DNA of 64,000 bases from Begonia masoniana (Eukaryota; Streptophyta; Magnoliopsida; Cucurbitales; Begoniaceae). Under the pieces are notes generated by a model. That model saw only the letters and a list, made by a program, of their open reading frames with translations. It was not told where the DNA came from and ran no database searches. The position numbers were made by a program, and so were the translations under genes. Location: positions 17,434,121 through 17,498,120 of the forward strand of contig CM039506.1 of assembly GCA_022432975.1 (NCBI GenBank), read 5' to 3'. Shown in pieces: positions 1 through 11,860 of this stretch (position 1 is its first letter; each line of letters begins with the position of its first letter).

Positions 1-231
1 TTTATTTATTTATTTTTTTTATAATAATAATAATAATAATAATATTAACTTTAACAACAATAACATTACCATTAAATCTCATTCTTACATTAAAATCTCC
101 GGCTTAATTTCACTAGGACCCGAACTTAAATTAGAAACTTCACTTTTCTTTTAAATTAATTAAACCAACCTATTTTATTATTATTTTATTTTCTCTTCAA
201 TTTTCCTTCCTTAAAAATCCCGGGTGTTACA
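1..231 (-). mobile_element. LTR J, truncated by the window edge, inserted in element A
   Basis: Read on the minus strand, this begins TGTAACACCCGGG at 231 and runs into an AT-rich tract with (ATT)n. The start resembles LTR L at 34835 over roughly 200 bases. It breaks the protease part of element A's pol, which resumes at about 235. The base pairs after the LTR end (CTAGC, 232-236) are the expected TSD, but the other copy lies outside the window. Only the first 231 bases of the LTR are here, so I cannot tell a solo LTR from a full element. Confidence 0.75.
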
Positions 232-234
232 CTA

Positions 235-3200
235 GCACAGCACTTCACCACCATCAATTGTCGATCCGGGATGGTGACCTTCCGACCCCCGGGTAAAGCC
301 GAGTTTTCTTATCAGGCGATGAACAGATTGAGTAGCTCGCCTATTTCTTTTTCCATGATGGTCAACGAGCAGTTTAAAGGTGCGTGCTCTATTTATTTGG
401 CCTCTGTATTTGATTGTCAGTTGCTCAGCGGAGAAAAGCCGAGCGACATTCCTATTGTCAGAGAGTTCTCTGGGATTTTTCTTTATGACCTTCCCGGGTT
501 ACCACCGGACCGGGAGATTGAGTTCACTATTGATGTATATCCTAACTTCGCACCGAGGTTTAAGAACCCATACCGGTTGGCACCAGCCAAGTTGAGAGAG
601 TTAAGGACTCAGCTTGATGAGTTATTAGAGAAAAGTTTCATTCGACCTAGTGTTTCACCCTGGGGTGCGCCTGTTCTATTCGTCAAGAAGAAAGATGGGA
701 CCCTCAGGATGTGCATTGATTATAGAGAGTTGAACAAATTGACGGTGAAGAATAAGTATCCACTGCCGCGGATTGATGACTTGTTTGATCAGCTCCAGGG
801 TGCCCTAGTGTTTTCCAGGATTGACCTACGCTCGGGTTATTATCAGCTGAAGGTCCGGCGAGACGATATTCAGAAGACGGCATTCCGAACGAGGTATGGG
901 CATTATGAGTTCCTTGTTATGTCTTTCGGACTTACTAATGCCCCTGCAGCGTTCATGGACTTGATGAACCGTGTCTTCAAGGAGTATCTGGACAAGTTCG
1001 TGGTAGTCTTCATCGACGATATCCTGATTTACTCTAAGTCTAAGGAAGAGCACGAGGAGCATCTGAGGATCGTGTTACAGATTCTGAGTCAACGCCAGCT
1101 CTATCCAAAGTTTTCGAAGTGCGAGTTTTGGCTTGAAAGAGTGAGCTTCCTTGGCCATATTATATCACAGGACGGAGTTTCTGTGGATCCGAGCAAGATT
1201 CAGGTGGTAAGGGATTGGCTGCAGCCGAAGAACGCACGTGAGGTGCGTGGATTTCTCGGATTGGCCGGTTATTATCGAAAGTTTATAGAGGGATTCTCGA
1301 AGATCGCACTTCCTCTTACACGATTGACTCGGAAGAACGAGAAGTTTGTATGGTCGGCTGCTTGTGAAGATAGTTTTATGGAGTTAAAGCAGAGATTGAC
1401 CACCGCTCCAGTACTGGTGCTACCTGTTGAAGGTGTTAGATACAGTATTTATTGCGATGCATCTGGAGTGGGACTCGGTTGTGTGTTGATGTAGGAGGGG
1501 AGAGTTATTGCTTATGCTTCTCGGCAGCTGAAGCCGTACGAGCAGAATTATCCTACTCACGACCTTGAGTTAGCTGCTGTGGTCTTCACACTGAAGATAT
1601 GGAGACATTATTTATATGGGCAGCAGTGCGAGATATTTTCTGACCACAAGAGCCTGAAGTACTTATTTACACAGAAGGAGCTGAACATGCGACAGAGACG
1701 ATGGCTTGAGTTCGTCAAAGATTATGATTTTGACATCAAGTACAATCCGGGGAAGGCGAACAAGGTTGCTGATGCCTTGAGTAGAGTGCCTTCTGTGAGT
1801 CAGCCTTCATTAGCAGCGATGTCAGTTACGCTGCGGTCTGAGATAGAGAGGTTCGACGTGGAGATTGTGGCAGAGTTGTCCAGTATGTTCACCAACATTT
1901 CTCTCAGACCGACTATTCTTGATCGTATACGTGAGGCTCAGCAGAATGATTCGGAGTGTGAGGAGCTTCGATCGAGCATGACATTGGGAGACTCGTCGGA
2001 TTTCCATTTATCAGAGGACGGTATTCTGAAGTTCAGGCATAGGTGGTACGTGCCTAACGACGAGAATATGAAGAAGGAGATATTGGCCGAGGCACATTCT
2101 TCGGCATATTCTGTGCACCCGGGAAGTACCAAGATGTACCGGGATTTGAAACAACACTTCTGGTGGCCGAACATGAAGAGGGAGGTTGCCAAGTACGTTG
2201 AGACCTGTTTTGTATGTCAACAAGTGAAGGCAGAGCACCAGAGACCGGCCGGAACGTTATTGCCACTGCCGATTCCGGAGTGGAAGTGGGAGCAGATCTC
2301 CATGGATTTCATTGTGGGGCTCCCGAGGACAACGAAGGGCCATGACGGCATATGGGTTATTGTGGACCGATTGACAAAGTCGGCCCACTTCTTATCTGTG
2401 AGGATGGCATCGTCCATGGATCAGCTCGCCGAGCTTTATGTGCAGGAGATTGTTAGACTGCATGGCGTGCCAGTTTCTATTGTCTCAGATCGAGATCCGA
2501 GATTTACATCAAAGTTCTGGAAGAGTCTGCACAAAGCTATAGGGACTCAGCTTAATTTCAGCACGGCATTCCATCCTCAGACTGATGGTCAGACAGAGAG
2601 GACGAATCAGATTCTTGAGGATATGCTCAAAGCTTGTGTGCTGGAGTTTCACGGCTCGTGGAGCCGCTATTTACCTCTGATTGAGTTCTCGTACAACAAC
2701 AGCTTCCAGGCTACGATTGGCATGGCTCCATATGAGGCGCTGTATGGTCGCAAGTGTAGGTCTCCGTTATATTGGGACGAGGTTGGCGAGGCCAGCATCG
2801 TTGGTCCAGAGATTCTACAGCAGACGGCAGAGAAGATTGCCATTATCCGACAGCGTATCGAGGTAGCTCAAAGCAGACAGAAGAGCTATGCTGACACTAG
2901 ACGGAGAGAGCTAGAGTTTGAAGAAGGTGATGAGGTCTACCTTAAAGTTTCTCCGTTCAAAGGCGTTGCAAGATTTGGAAGGAGGGGTAAGCTAAACCCT
3001 CGTTATGTGGGGCCCTTTCCTATTCTGAAGAGGATCGGGAAGTTGGCGTACAGATTGCAGCTTCCGGCTTCTATGGAGGGTATCCACGACGTATTTCATG
3101 TATCTATGCTTCGGAAGTGCTTGCGCGATCCGTCGCATATCGTGGAGGCTACAGAGATCGAGGTACAGCCTACCTTGAGCTATGAGGTGAGGCCGGTACG

Positions 3201-3342
3201 TATTTTGGAGTCTTCCATCAAGGTGCTACACAACAAAGAGATTCCGCTGGTCAAAGTCCTATGGCGGAACCACGAGGTGGAAGAAGCTACTTGGGAGCGA
3301 CAGCAGGATATGATGACTAAATATCCTGAGCTATTTGTATGA
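235..3342 (+). pseudogene. Ty3/gypsy Tekay-type pol of element A (protease end, RT, RNase H, integrase, chromodomain), one nonsense mutation
   Basis: This is the polyprotein that would copy and integrate the element. The frame enters at 235, because the upstream protease and gag are cut off by LTR J, and runs to 3342. Reverse transcriptase signatures are in order: [34 protein letters not shown], and the catalytic FIDD at 1009-1020. RNase H starts at [11 protein letters not shown], about 1455. Integrase shows an HHCC zinc finger (HPGSTK to CFVCQQ, about 2110-2220) and the D,D,E core ([29 protein letters not shown]). The C-terminus ([17 protein letters not shown]) is a chromodomain-like tail of the Tekay/Del clade. 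The only interruption is TAG at 1492-1494, where relatives have CAG (Q) in LMQEG. It is otherwise open and so fairly young. Several other open frames inside it on both strands are shadows. Confidence 0.93.
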
Positions 3343-3369
3343 TTTAATATTGTGGACAAAATTCTAAAT

Positions 3370-3382
3370 AAGGTGGGTAGAA
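3370..3382 (+). promoter_or_regulatory. Polypurine tract of element A
   Basis: A purine-rich stretch (AAGGTGGGTAGAA) directly abuts the TG that opens the 3' LTR at 3383. This is where plus-strand DNA synthesis starts in LTR retrotransposons. Elements C, F and H have similar tracts at the same position. Confidence 0.8.
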
Positions 3383-3790
3383 TGTAATATCCGGCTTGTA
3401 CGGATTTTTAGATATAATATATTATATTCATACTTTATTATATAATGGCATTTTCATAAATATGTCAAATCAAATCAGTTTCGCAAACGGAAAGCGGCAT
3501 TACGACCCTAACGATTTATTGGAATTTTAAGAAAATTATGGATATTTTCGGAGTTTGGACGCTATATTTCGAGTAAATACGTTTCTCGTAATATGAAGAA
3601 CGTTTTGGTAAAAATAGTAAACGAGGTCCAAATTGCGAACGGACAGTTTTGTTACGTTCCAAATAATATGTTAGACTTGTTGGTGCAATAAGGAAGTTTG
3701 GTGAAACCAAATGGCTGGACGATTAACGAAACAAAGGACGAAACAAATAGAATTAAGTGCTAAGGGCAAAATAGTAATCTGCCAAATCAA

Positions 3791-3800
3791 TTTTATAAAA
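3791..3800 (+). promoter_or_regulatory. TATA box of LTR A
   Basis: TTTTATAAAA is followed after about 30 bases by C/T-rich sequence typical of a plant 5' leader. This is the best candidate for the element's Pol II promoter. The start site itself cannot be seen from sequence. Confidence 0.55.
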
Positions 3801-4377
3801 TCACAATTCCTTCTTCTCTCCCTCACTTTCTCTCTTCTTCTCTGTTTCGCAAAAATGACAGAGAGCTTTCTCTCTCGGCCGCGAGCGATTCTCCTCCGTT
3901 CCGACCTCCGATCGACTTCCGTTCTTCGTGATTTCTCCTCCAATCGCAATCCTAGGTATGAATCTATGATTCTATAGCTTTAGTTTTCAATTTTCGAACT
4001 GATTTCACGTTAGAGTTTCCGTTAGGGTTTCGTCAAAAATGCGAATTAGGGTTCGTAATTAATAGGTTAGCCGTGATTAAGTATATATTGGACGTATTTG
4101 ACGTTATTGGACGAAGTTAAATCAATTTGTGAAAATGTTAAAAGTTAGGGATTTTCGGGTTTTTGAGGAAAACTCGTTAATTGAAGTTTTGGATTATCGA
4201 GCATTAAATTGACGTTATAAACACTTCGATTAGCTAAGTTAAGAAATTAGGAAAATTCTTTAATTAAGGTTCGTAATTTGGACGTCAATAGCTTAAATTG
4301 GTTTTAACGGCTAATATTGTGTTTTGCCACAGACACACGACTCCCGTGGACGAAGCTTGAGATTCTGCGCGCTCAAG

Positions 4378-4982
4378 GTAAGTTCTCGTGACTTACTCTG
4401 GCCGATTGGCCTACACCGTACTTCGATGTCGCGTCGAGGAACTTAGAGGATTGATTGTTTTTAACTGCTTTGGTTGGGTAGTTAGGTTTAAACGTTTTGT
4501 AGGTTATTTCATTTACAGTCTTGATGGTACGCATGCTTGTTTGTTTACTTTTATATTGAACTGTTCATGCATCACGTATTTTAACTTGGCATGAAAACGA
4601 ATTTCTGCACTGCACGATGTTTTCTGAAAACTATGTGGCCCAGAAATTTGGAGCTCTTGATCTATCGTGCGGGCCGATTAAGGGTCTGGCCTATATCACA
4701 TCTCATGTACTGTAATTAATGAACGTAATCTGTTATCTGGTCACGCGAGGTGGGGCTCAGGCACGGCTGTACGTGTTGTAAGCATGTATCCCCCTCCTCT
4801 AACCACACGGGGTAGTCCGACCGCTGGATGGGCCCCCTTCGGTTAGGGGGATGCGATCTCGGTGATATACTGTCTGCGACGCTCTGCTATGCATGATTTC
4901 TGAACTCCATATGCACTGCACGCATCTGCATTTACGTAGAATTTACTGAGCCTGTTAGCTCATAGGTGTCTGTATGGTGTAG
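4378..4982 (+). other. Intron-like segment of LTR A with conserved hairpin at its 5' end
   Basis: It opens with GTAAGT after CAAG and closes with GGTGTAG before GTGACG. Just inside the donor is TGGCC-GATT-GGCCTACACC (4399-4418), the hairpin found at the same place in all other LTRs of the window. In LTR F the stem is GACC-AATC-GGTC, a compensated change. Splicing is inferred from the signals only. Confidence 0.5.
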
Positions 4983-5482
4983 GTGACGTTATAGGTGACA
5001 TTGAGCCAGGTGAGGACGACGTTCCTCCTCCTGACGTATGATGCAGTTGACGGAGAATGGCCCGTGGGAGTGTGCTGAGCAGTCGGTGCGTTTTGACCCG
5101 TGGGGATGTCTGTGTGAGTGTTTTGTGGGATTTAATGGATGATACGTATGTATAGACGAACATGTTAGGATGTTTGGATATGGTTAGATGTTAGGTTCAT
5201 ATTTGATGTTTTAAACGTTTTTGAGAATCTGTTTATAACCTGTGTTTTGATAGTTTTTTCTGGAAACTGGAACTGCTTGGAACTTGAAACAGGGGGATTA
5301 GACAACTTTTAAACGTATCCATGCAGTTCGTTTTTACGAGAGTTTAACGTATGTCTAGGTTGTTTAAATTCGTTGATTTATGACATAAAAACGAGATAAG
5401 TTTTGGGGGGAAAATGATGGGAAGAAGTTCTCTGGAAATGTTGGATTGCTCTCTGGAAATCTCGGGTTCCAGAGAGGGAATT

Positions 5483-5672
5483 GGTCGCTGCAAAGTGCAA
5501 TCGCTGCAAAGTGCAGCGACTGGGCGCTGCACAATGCAGCACCTGGTCGCTGCAAAGTGCAGCGACTAGGCGCTGCACAATGCAGCGACTGGTCGCTGCA
5601 ATGTGCAGCGACTGGGCGCTGCACATGGCAGCGATCGGGCGCTGCATTATGCAGCGCCTGCAGCGATTAGTC
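5483..5672 (+). repeat. CGCTGCA/TGCAGCG palindrome array in LTR A
   Basis: About eight imperfect units of roughly 26 bp, each carrying CGCTGCA and TGCAGCG arms that can fold into a short hairpin (for example CGCTGCA-AAG-TGCAGCG). Solo LTR B has a matching but rearranged array at about 42136-42325. Confidence 0.85.
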
Positions 5673-5892
5673 GCCGCTTCGTTTTTCTCTGCTTTCCGGT
5701 CTTGCCCTCCCAGGTTTGATAAATGTTTTAATTGTTTTATTAATTGTTTTTAAATAGTTTTAAGTTATAAATAATTTTGTTTTAAGTGGTTTACAACGTT
5801 TACTTTAATTCCGAATTGATTTCCGCTTAAAGTGTAGAAATAAAATGAAAAATTTATACGGGTAAAATGGGTACAGTATTAGGGGTGTTACA

Positions 5893-8219
5893 CTTTGTGT
5901 TCTGGTTTGCTGAGCTTTTAAGCAACTTGTCGAGTCTGTTCCGTTCTATTTTTGTCTCTTGTTCCTCGTTTGCATGTTTTGTTCTATCATGCATTGTTTG
6001 CCTTTGTGTCCAAGCATGTTTAATGCTTTGTCCAATGAAGCAATCGGTTTGCTTCTGGTTGTTTTGTTTCGGTTCTATTTGGGAAAACCAAACCGGTTTT
6101 TCTTGGTCTGTTATTTACTTGTTTGTTCTGTTTTGTCCTTAGTTTATAGGATGTTTTAAATGTTGTTTTTAACTATAAGTTTAGTTAGTTTTCAGAAGGG
6201 TTTTATTTCTCAAAACTTGAATTAGTTTGCTGTTTTCCAAGCATGAATCCTTTGTAGCATTATGATTCTGTTTTTGAGGTTCAAAACTATTTCTGGTTTT
6301 GTATTTTAGTTGCTGTTTTTATTTGTCAATCACCAAAGGTAAATGACCAACCTTAATTGTCAATTTGATTGCTGTTGATTGTGTTGTAAGGTGATTAAAA
6401 TTGTGTTAGTTTTCAGTTTAGGAAATCTGATTGTTTAAGCATGTTAAGTTGTTGTTTTGTACTGTTTTCCTTTTCTGGTTTTTGCTTTCTGTTTCCAGCA
6501 TTTTGATTAGGATATTTGCACTTATCTTTGCTGATTTTATGTGCTAAATGTATGTCTGAATCATGAAGTTGGCATCATGCTTAGTTGAGAATTCGATTGA
6601 TAATTGTGTTATATTTGTTGTTTTCTTTGCATTCCTTCGCTGTTGTGTGTTTTTATTTTCCATTTTGGACATTAAAGCATGCCTATTATATCATATGAAC
6701 TTAGGATAATCTTTTGTTAGGTTGTATAGGTTGTTTATGTCCATTGTTTTATGTTGCTATTAGGTGACTATTCTCGTGGTTTGTTTTTGTTGTTAGAAGC
6801 ACATTTAGGTGTTTGTTTGTTGATCAAATTGCTAAGAGGTTTAGCATTTGAACCTTGCATTATTGTTTAGTTCTAGATTATTGTTTTTGCATATTTTAGA
6901 CTCTATTGTATGTGTGTTTTTCGTAACATTTGCTATGCAGTTTTTGTGCCCATCTCCCAAGGCAAGAAACCTACTTAATTGGCAAATTTGGAGTTGTTAA
7001 TTGCTTTGCTTAAAAGGTACCTTCCTGTCCACTTTTAGTTTAGGTTTGTTGGGAGACTCTTCGGAATTGTTGACCGAGAGCAAATTATGTTTAGTGTTTA
7101 TTTTCTGCTGAGAGACTTTTCGAAACTATTGACCGAGTGTACTTTGTGTTTTGTGTTGTATGTGTCTGAACTTGTTTCTTTGAATTACATTGCTATGGCA
7201 ATTAGCTGATATGATGTTTCCATCTTAACCTCATGTTACTGGATAGCTAGCATGAATTAACCATGACCTGCATCAGTTTAAATTTTCAGAATGTTTTCTT
7301 GAAAAGCATGTTCTAATTGTTGTGATTTTTGTTTGTATTGTGTAATTGTTTGAATTGTTGTTCATTTGGATTTCATTACTGTGATATTATCCGATATGCT
7401 TTTTCCATCTTAACCTCATGTTTCTGATTAGCTAACATGAATTAACCATGGCCCGTATTGGTTTAAATTTTAGAATATTATTCTTGAAAAACATGTTCTA
7501 TTTTTCTTGTTTTGTTTAGGTGATTGTTTATGGATGTTTGTTTCTGTTTTAGAACCATATTTAGTTGTTTAGGTTGTGTTGGCAAAATTAATTTATATAG
7601 AGAATGGATTAGAAAATGAAATGCTAAAATTGAATTCTCATGTTAGTTTACATTTTGCTGAATTATTGTGTTGTTTTGGTGTTTGTCCAATCTTTTTAGA
7701 TGTCTTAGCAAATTCTATTTCATCCATGTTTTGTAATTCTGTTTTGAACTTTTGTTTGATTGCATCAAGTTGAGTGTCTTTTGTTTTGTTTAGAACTATG
7801 TTAACTTGAGGTCCGACCTTTTAACAAGAGCATGTCATATACTAACTTGTTAGTCACTTAGGATTCACTTGTACCGTTGAGTGATCTGTGTTTATGGCCA
7901 AGAGCTTTCCACTATGGGCCGTTGGTATTGTCTGAGGTTTACTGCTGGCCATTGGGCCCGACAGATCGCTATGTGAGGCAGTCACCTTTAAAGGGCGTGG
8001 GATAGTGTGACGATTTCCACAAAAGTTCTAGAGGGTTACCTAGACCCAATAGCTTATCATTGATATTAGTTGCAAGTTTATTTTCTTTCATTAACTTGTT
8101 TGATTTGTTGTGCTGTTTGATTAAATGTTTAGAAATTTTAGATTGAGACTTGTGACTTAAATCTTTGGTTAGTAGCATGAGGTATATATGACTAATCTTT
8201 GATCTAATTAGTGATTGGT
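5893..8219. other. Old intergenic or retroelement-derived sequence, no gene recognised
   Basis: T-rich sequence with no convincing coding frame. The small open frames at 5867-6159 and 7576-7773 are low-complexity and match nothing I know. Paired GGCC/GGGCC motifs at 7890-7960 resemble the hairpin zone of the LTRs, so this may be a decayed LTR. It continues at 10870 across solo LTR D, and at 24990 across solo LTR E. Confidence 0.5.
7196..7503 (+). repeat. Diverged direct duplication of about 125 bp
   Basis: 7196-7322 and 7379-7503 share the same order of motifs (TTTCCATCTTAACCTCATGT, AGCTA, CATGAATTAACCATG, GTTTAAATTTT, CATGTTCTA) at a level I estimate near 80%. A shorter diverged pair (GAGAC, TTCGGAATTGTTGACCGAG and its variant) lies at 7050-7135. 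Confidence 0.75.
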
Positions 8220-8640
8220 TGTAACACCCGAGAATTTTCTACAACGTACGTAGGCCTTGGATTAGGCGGTTAAGGGAGTTTAATGTTTTATTTTGCGTTA
8301 TGTTAGGTATATAATTTTAAGAGTGAAATTGGAAGAAAAAGTTAAGAGGAAATCCTAGATTTAAGTGGTTAGAAATTTGTGTTGGGTTGGTAAGTAAAAG
8401 TGAACACAATTGGAAGGATTTAGAAGTTTCCAACGTAGGAAGGAAAGGAAGGAAGGAAGGAAGGAAGGAAGAGAAAGGTGTGTTGAAAAGTCAAAAAGAA
8501 AAATTAGCCAATGGAAAGAAAAAGTGAATATCAAAAAGAGAAGGAATCATTAAAGTTTGAAAAGTCAAAAGGAGAAGAAAAGTGGAAGGAAAGGATGTAT
8601 GTAACGTTGGAAGAAAGGGAGCAAAAAGTGTGTGTGGCCA

Positions 8641-8650
8641 TTTTATAAAA
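8641..8650 (+). promoter_or_regulatory. TATA box of LTR D
   Basis: TTTTATAAAA lies in a context (GGCCA before, AAGTTTGGTGGAAG after) that recurs in the related LTR I at about 51890, where it reads TTTTTATAAA. Conservation between diverged copies supports a promoter role. Confidence 0.55.
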
Positions 8651-9641
8651 AGGAGAAGTTTGGTGGAAGAAAATAGAAAGAAGAAAAAGTGATTGTTTAT
8701 TTAATGGATGGCTTAGGTGTAAAAAAAAAAGTAAAGTGTTTCTTCCTCCCCTTTTTGCTCTCCACGAAGTGCAGCGCCATTGAAGGGTTTCTCCTCCCAA
8801 TTTCTTCAAGTTTTTGCATGGTTTTAAGGTATGTTTTACATGGGTTTTGTGGATACTACATTTAGGTGTTGGTTTATAGTGGTTTTATGGTGTTTTGGTG
8901 GAGATTGGTTAGGGTTTTCAAACCCTAGATGGTGAGCTCCGAATTTTTGAGTTCATTGGCTGGTTTTCTTCCTACTTGTGATGATCTAAATGTTAGATAG
9001 GTTGATTTAGGGTGTTGAGGTGGTTAGATGAGAGAAATTGTGAGTTTTGGTGAAAAATCAGTTTTTAAGGAAGTGTACACCGATTCTGTTTCAATGAATT
9101 CGAGTTGGCCATTTTGTTTGGTTGGTTAATTTAAGGGTTTCAATGGATAGTAGACGTGTAGAGGTTTACAGATTGGGGTGGCACGTCAAAATTCATTGAA
9201 AAACGAAAAAGTTATGGCCGTTTGAAGTTGGATGCTAGAAATTATGCATAAAATCGGGTTTTAGGACTTTGAGGGTGAATTTGTTTTAAGTGTAGTTTAG
9301 TTTAGTTAGAAAACCTTTAGAGTTTATTAGTGGCTTATTAAGTTGAATTTTCTGTATTTTAGGTCCTCGATCTAGCGAAGTGATTTGACGAAGTAAGCAA
9401 TTGAAAGCCGAGCAGTCAGGTAACTAGTGGTTGCTATCCTTTCGCCTTCGGGCCTACACCATAAAACGGTAGGGTTTAATGGTTATTTGTTTTGCTTCGT
9501 GTTGTGTTGCTTTGTGTTGTGTTAAGTTGTTGTATTGTGTTGCATATCTTTGAAGCATGCATCATGGTTATAGCACGCTAGTTACGAATATTGGCATTGT
9601 TTGGCATTGTGAGGGTGAACGGTAGTTGGATAAGAATAAGA

Positions 9642-9975
9642 CAACCTTTGGATGCAGGCAAATTTTAAGGCATCCTATGGGTGCAGGCAAATAAGGCATC
9701 TAACGATGCAGACAAATCTTAAGGCATCCTATGGGTGCAGGTAAATTTTAAGGCATCCTATGGGTGCAGGAAAATAAGGCATCTAACGATGCAGGCAAAT
9801 CTTAAGGCATCCTATGGGTGCAGACAAATTTTAAGGCATCCTATGGGTGTAGGCAAATAAGGCATCTAACGATGCAGGCAAATCTTAAGGCATCCTATGG
9901 ATGCGGGCAAACTTTAAGGCATCATGATGATGCAGGCACCTTTTAAGGCATCGCGGTCGATGCAGGCAAACTTTA
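9642..9975 (+). repeat. Tandem short-hairpin array, GCATC type
   Basis: Eleven full units, each a perfect or near-perfect stem followed by AGGCAAAT-like linker: GCATCC-TAT-GGGTGC, GCATC-TAAC-GATGC, GCATCC-TAT-GGATGC, GCATCATGATGATGC, GCATCG-CGGT-CGATGC. Loops vary while the two stem arms change together. It lies between the donor (9420) and acceptor (10090) of the intron-like segment. The same position in LTR L holds a different, GC-rich array. Confidence 0.9.
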
Positions 9976-10869
9976 TTAGCCCAACTGAGCGTTAGAAACT
10001 GCATGTGATAGGATTGATTGCATTGTGTGTAGCATTCATTATTCCCTACTTGCTAAGCATTAAGCTTACATTTTGTGTTCTGTGGTGTAGATGACGAGGT
10101 ATATACAGGTGAGGTTGAGTGCGAGGATCAGGACTAGGAGCAGTCGGAGATCCAAAGGCACGCCGGTGCAGGCAATTGTCGGGGCGCTTCGACCTGGTTC
10201 TCGGGATGTGTGGTTTGTGTTTGGGGTTTGATATTTTGTGGTTGTTTAACAAATTTGATTTGGTGTAAATATTTATGGTTTTGGCACAATTGTGGACTTG
10301 AGTTAGATGTTTTATATATATATTTACAGGTTTTTGGGTTTTACAAATTATAGGCGTTATGCCGCTCGTTTTGGTTTTAAAATAAACAACGTCGGGTTAT
10401 TTTCTCTATTGTTTTTATTAACCGTTTTAAGTCGGTTTTCTGAGATTTTTACGGGGCACGGAGTTGGGAGTATTGGTAATGTGTGGTTAAATTTTCAGGG
10501 AATTTAGAGGTGTTTGGCTCGAAGAAAAATGAAAAAAATTGAGGAAAAGATGAATAGTGGGCGTTTTTGGCCGAAGAGACCCTAGGAGGCCCGATCGATC
10601 GGCCACGGGGCGCACAGGTGCGCGCGCGGCGCCCAGTACCAATTTTTTTTAAAATTTTTTTTTAATTTCCTATTTCTATTATGTTTTAACCCGATATTTT
10701 CTGACATATTTTAAACGTATTTTGGCACATTTTCCAACAAAAATTGAGGATTCGAGAAACCCGAAACTCGAGTCAAAAAATTTACAAAAATAATTTTAAA
10801 CGTCGTTTCAAACGCGGAATAGCTTAGCAAAGTAACGCACCGAGCCGGGGCGGGTTCGGGGGCGTTACA

Positions 10870-11860
10870 TTGGTACCCAACCAAACCACTTTGTTTGTGT
10901 TGTTTGTTTGTTTGTCTTTGTTTATGACTTAAATTTAGAGTCTCACTTTAGAGTCTAGTGCTTAGTCAAATAGTTAAATTGTTGTTGGTCAAGGTAAAGG
11001 TAAAATCAAAATATATGCATATTGTTTTTATCTTTTATTGATTGTTTAGCTTTCTACTTCAATTTTGAGCATTAACTATGGATGAACCATGGAGTTGGAA
11101 AGGTCTTTCGGCAACAAGGTATGTTCCAATGCTATTTATTGATTATTTTGGATAGATTGAATATTAGGTTCATTGAATGATTTGAATTGCTTGTAGAAAA
11201 ACTCTCTTTGATAGTTCTTATTATTATTTGGAATATCTTGATTACATGTTTTGCCTATGCATACCTTGATGGCTAGAACTAGGAAGAAAGAGTTTTTGTT
11301 GCAATATATTGCCTATTTTAATTGTTCAATCCTAACTCAAGTTTTTAGTGAAAATTGTTTTCAATGAGTTTTGAATTTAAGTTGAACTTATGCTAAGTTT
11401 GATTTTAAACTCTTATTCTTTTAGGTGGATTTGAATTGCTTGAAGCTAAGTGTTGTTTTCTTTGAAATGATGATTATCATTTGGTTCAATACTTTCTTAT
11501 TGGTTTAGCATGAGCAATGAAATTGTTCGATTATGCTTGCATCAAACTTGCTTTTATCTTGAATGCTTGTTTTCTAAATTGTTGAAATGAACAATTTAAT
11601 CTTGAAATTTATTTGAGACCAATGTGGATGGTAAAATGATTTTTTAACTTTATGATAACTATGTTTTGTGCCTACTATGAATTGTGCTTAAGCCTTTTTC
11701 GAAGAATTTTTATCCTAAGTGTTGTAGTATCTTCCATGATATTCACCATTGGATTTGACGTCAAATCCTCAAGAACCGAGAGAGGATGATATGCCCACGG
11801 TCCCGATCCATCGTGCACAAGTCAAGGTACGTAATTATTTTTTTATTTTATCCATCTAAT
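10870..11860. other. Continuation of the old unassigned sequence
   Basis: No convincing gene. At 11760-11826 there is an open stretch (SNPQEPREDDMPTVPIHRAQVK) ending at AAG|GTACGT. It faintly recalls retroelement gag segments with a TR/HRA-VK motif, and the sequence after LTR E (about 25010) starts with TTTTGTAG|GTAAGTGG like an acceptor. This could be a decayed retroelement leader. The assignment is weak. Confidence 0.35.

Larger units (their letters stand above)
3383..5892 (+). mobile_element. 3' LTR of element A (2.5 kb)
   Basis: It starts TGTAATATCC next to the polypurine tract and ends GGGGTGTTACA. Solo LTR B (40019-42544) is collinear with it over its full length, which confirms both ends. 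Inside, in order: a TATA box (3791-3800), a C/T-rich first exon-like segment ending CCTAG|GTATG at 3955/3956, a 45-nt middle exon (4333-4377) between GCCACAG and CAAG|GTAAGT, an intron-like stretch to GGTGTAG at 4982, a short acidic frame (GDVIGDIEPGEDDVPPPDV, then TGA), and an array of CGCTGCA/TGCAGCG palindromes near the end. The right TSD would be CTTTG (5893-5897); its partner is outside the window. Confidence 0.92.
8220..10869 (+). mobile_element. Solo LTR D (2.65 kb), TSD TTGGT
   Basis: It begins TGTAACACCCGAG and ends GGGGGCGTTACA, with TTGGT on both sides (8215-8219 and 10870-10874). There is no internal region, so this is a solo LTR left by recombination. It contains an (AAGG)n tract near 8441-8471, a TATA box at 8641-8650, a 57-nt middle exon (9363-9419) ending TCAG|GTAACT, the conserved hairpin CCTACACC...GGTAGG at 9453-9474, a hairpin array (9642-9975) and an acceptor GTGTAG at 10085-10090 followed by DDEVYTGEVECEDQD and a stop. 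It is related to L, G, I and J. Confidence 0.95.

Noticed and set aside
5344..5753. Cys/Arg/Gln-rich frames over the CGCTGCA array (also 42020-42373)
   Set aside because: Repeat of seven- to thirteen-base units readable in all frames of both strands; no coding evidence.
8441..8475. (AAGG)n tract as a polypurine tract with a further element behind it
   Set aside because: It lies inside LTR D upstream of its TATA box and is not followed by an LTR start; it is a microsatellite.
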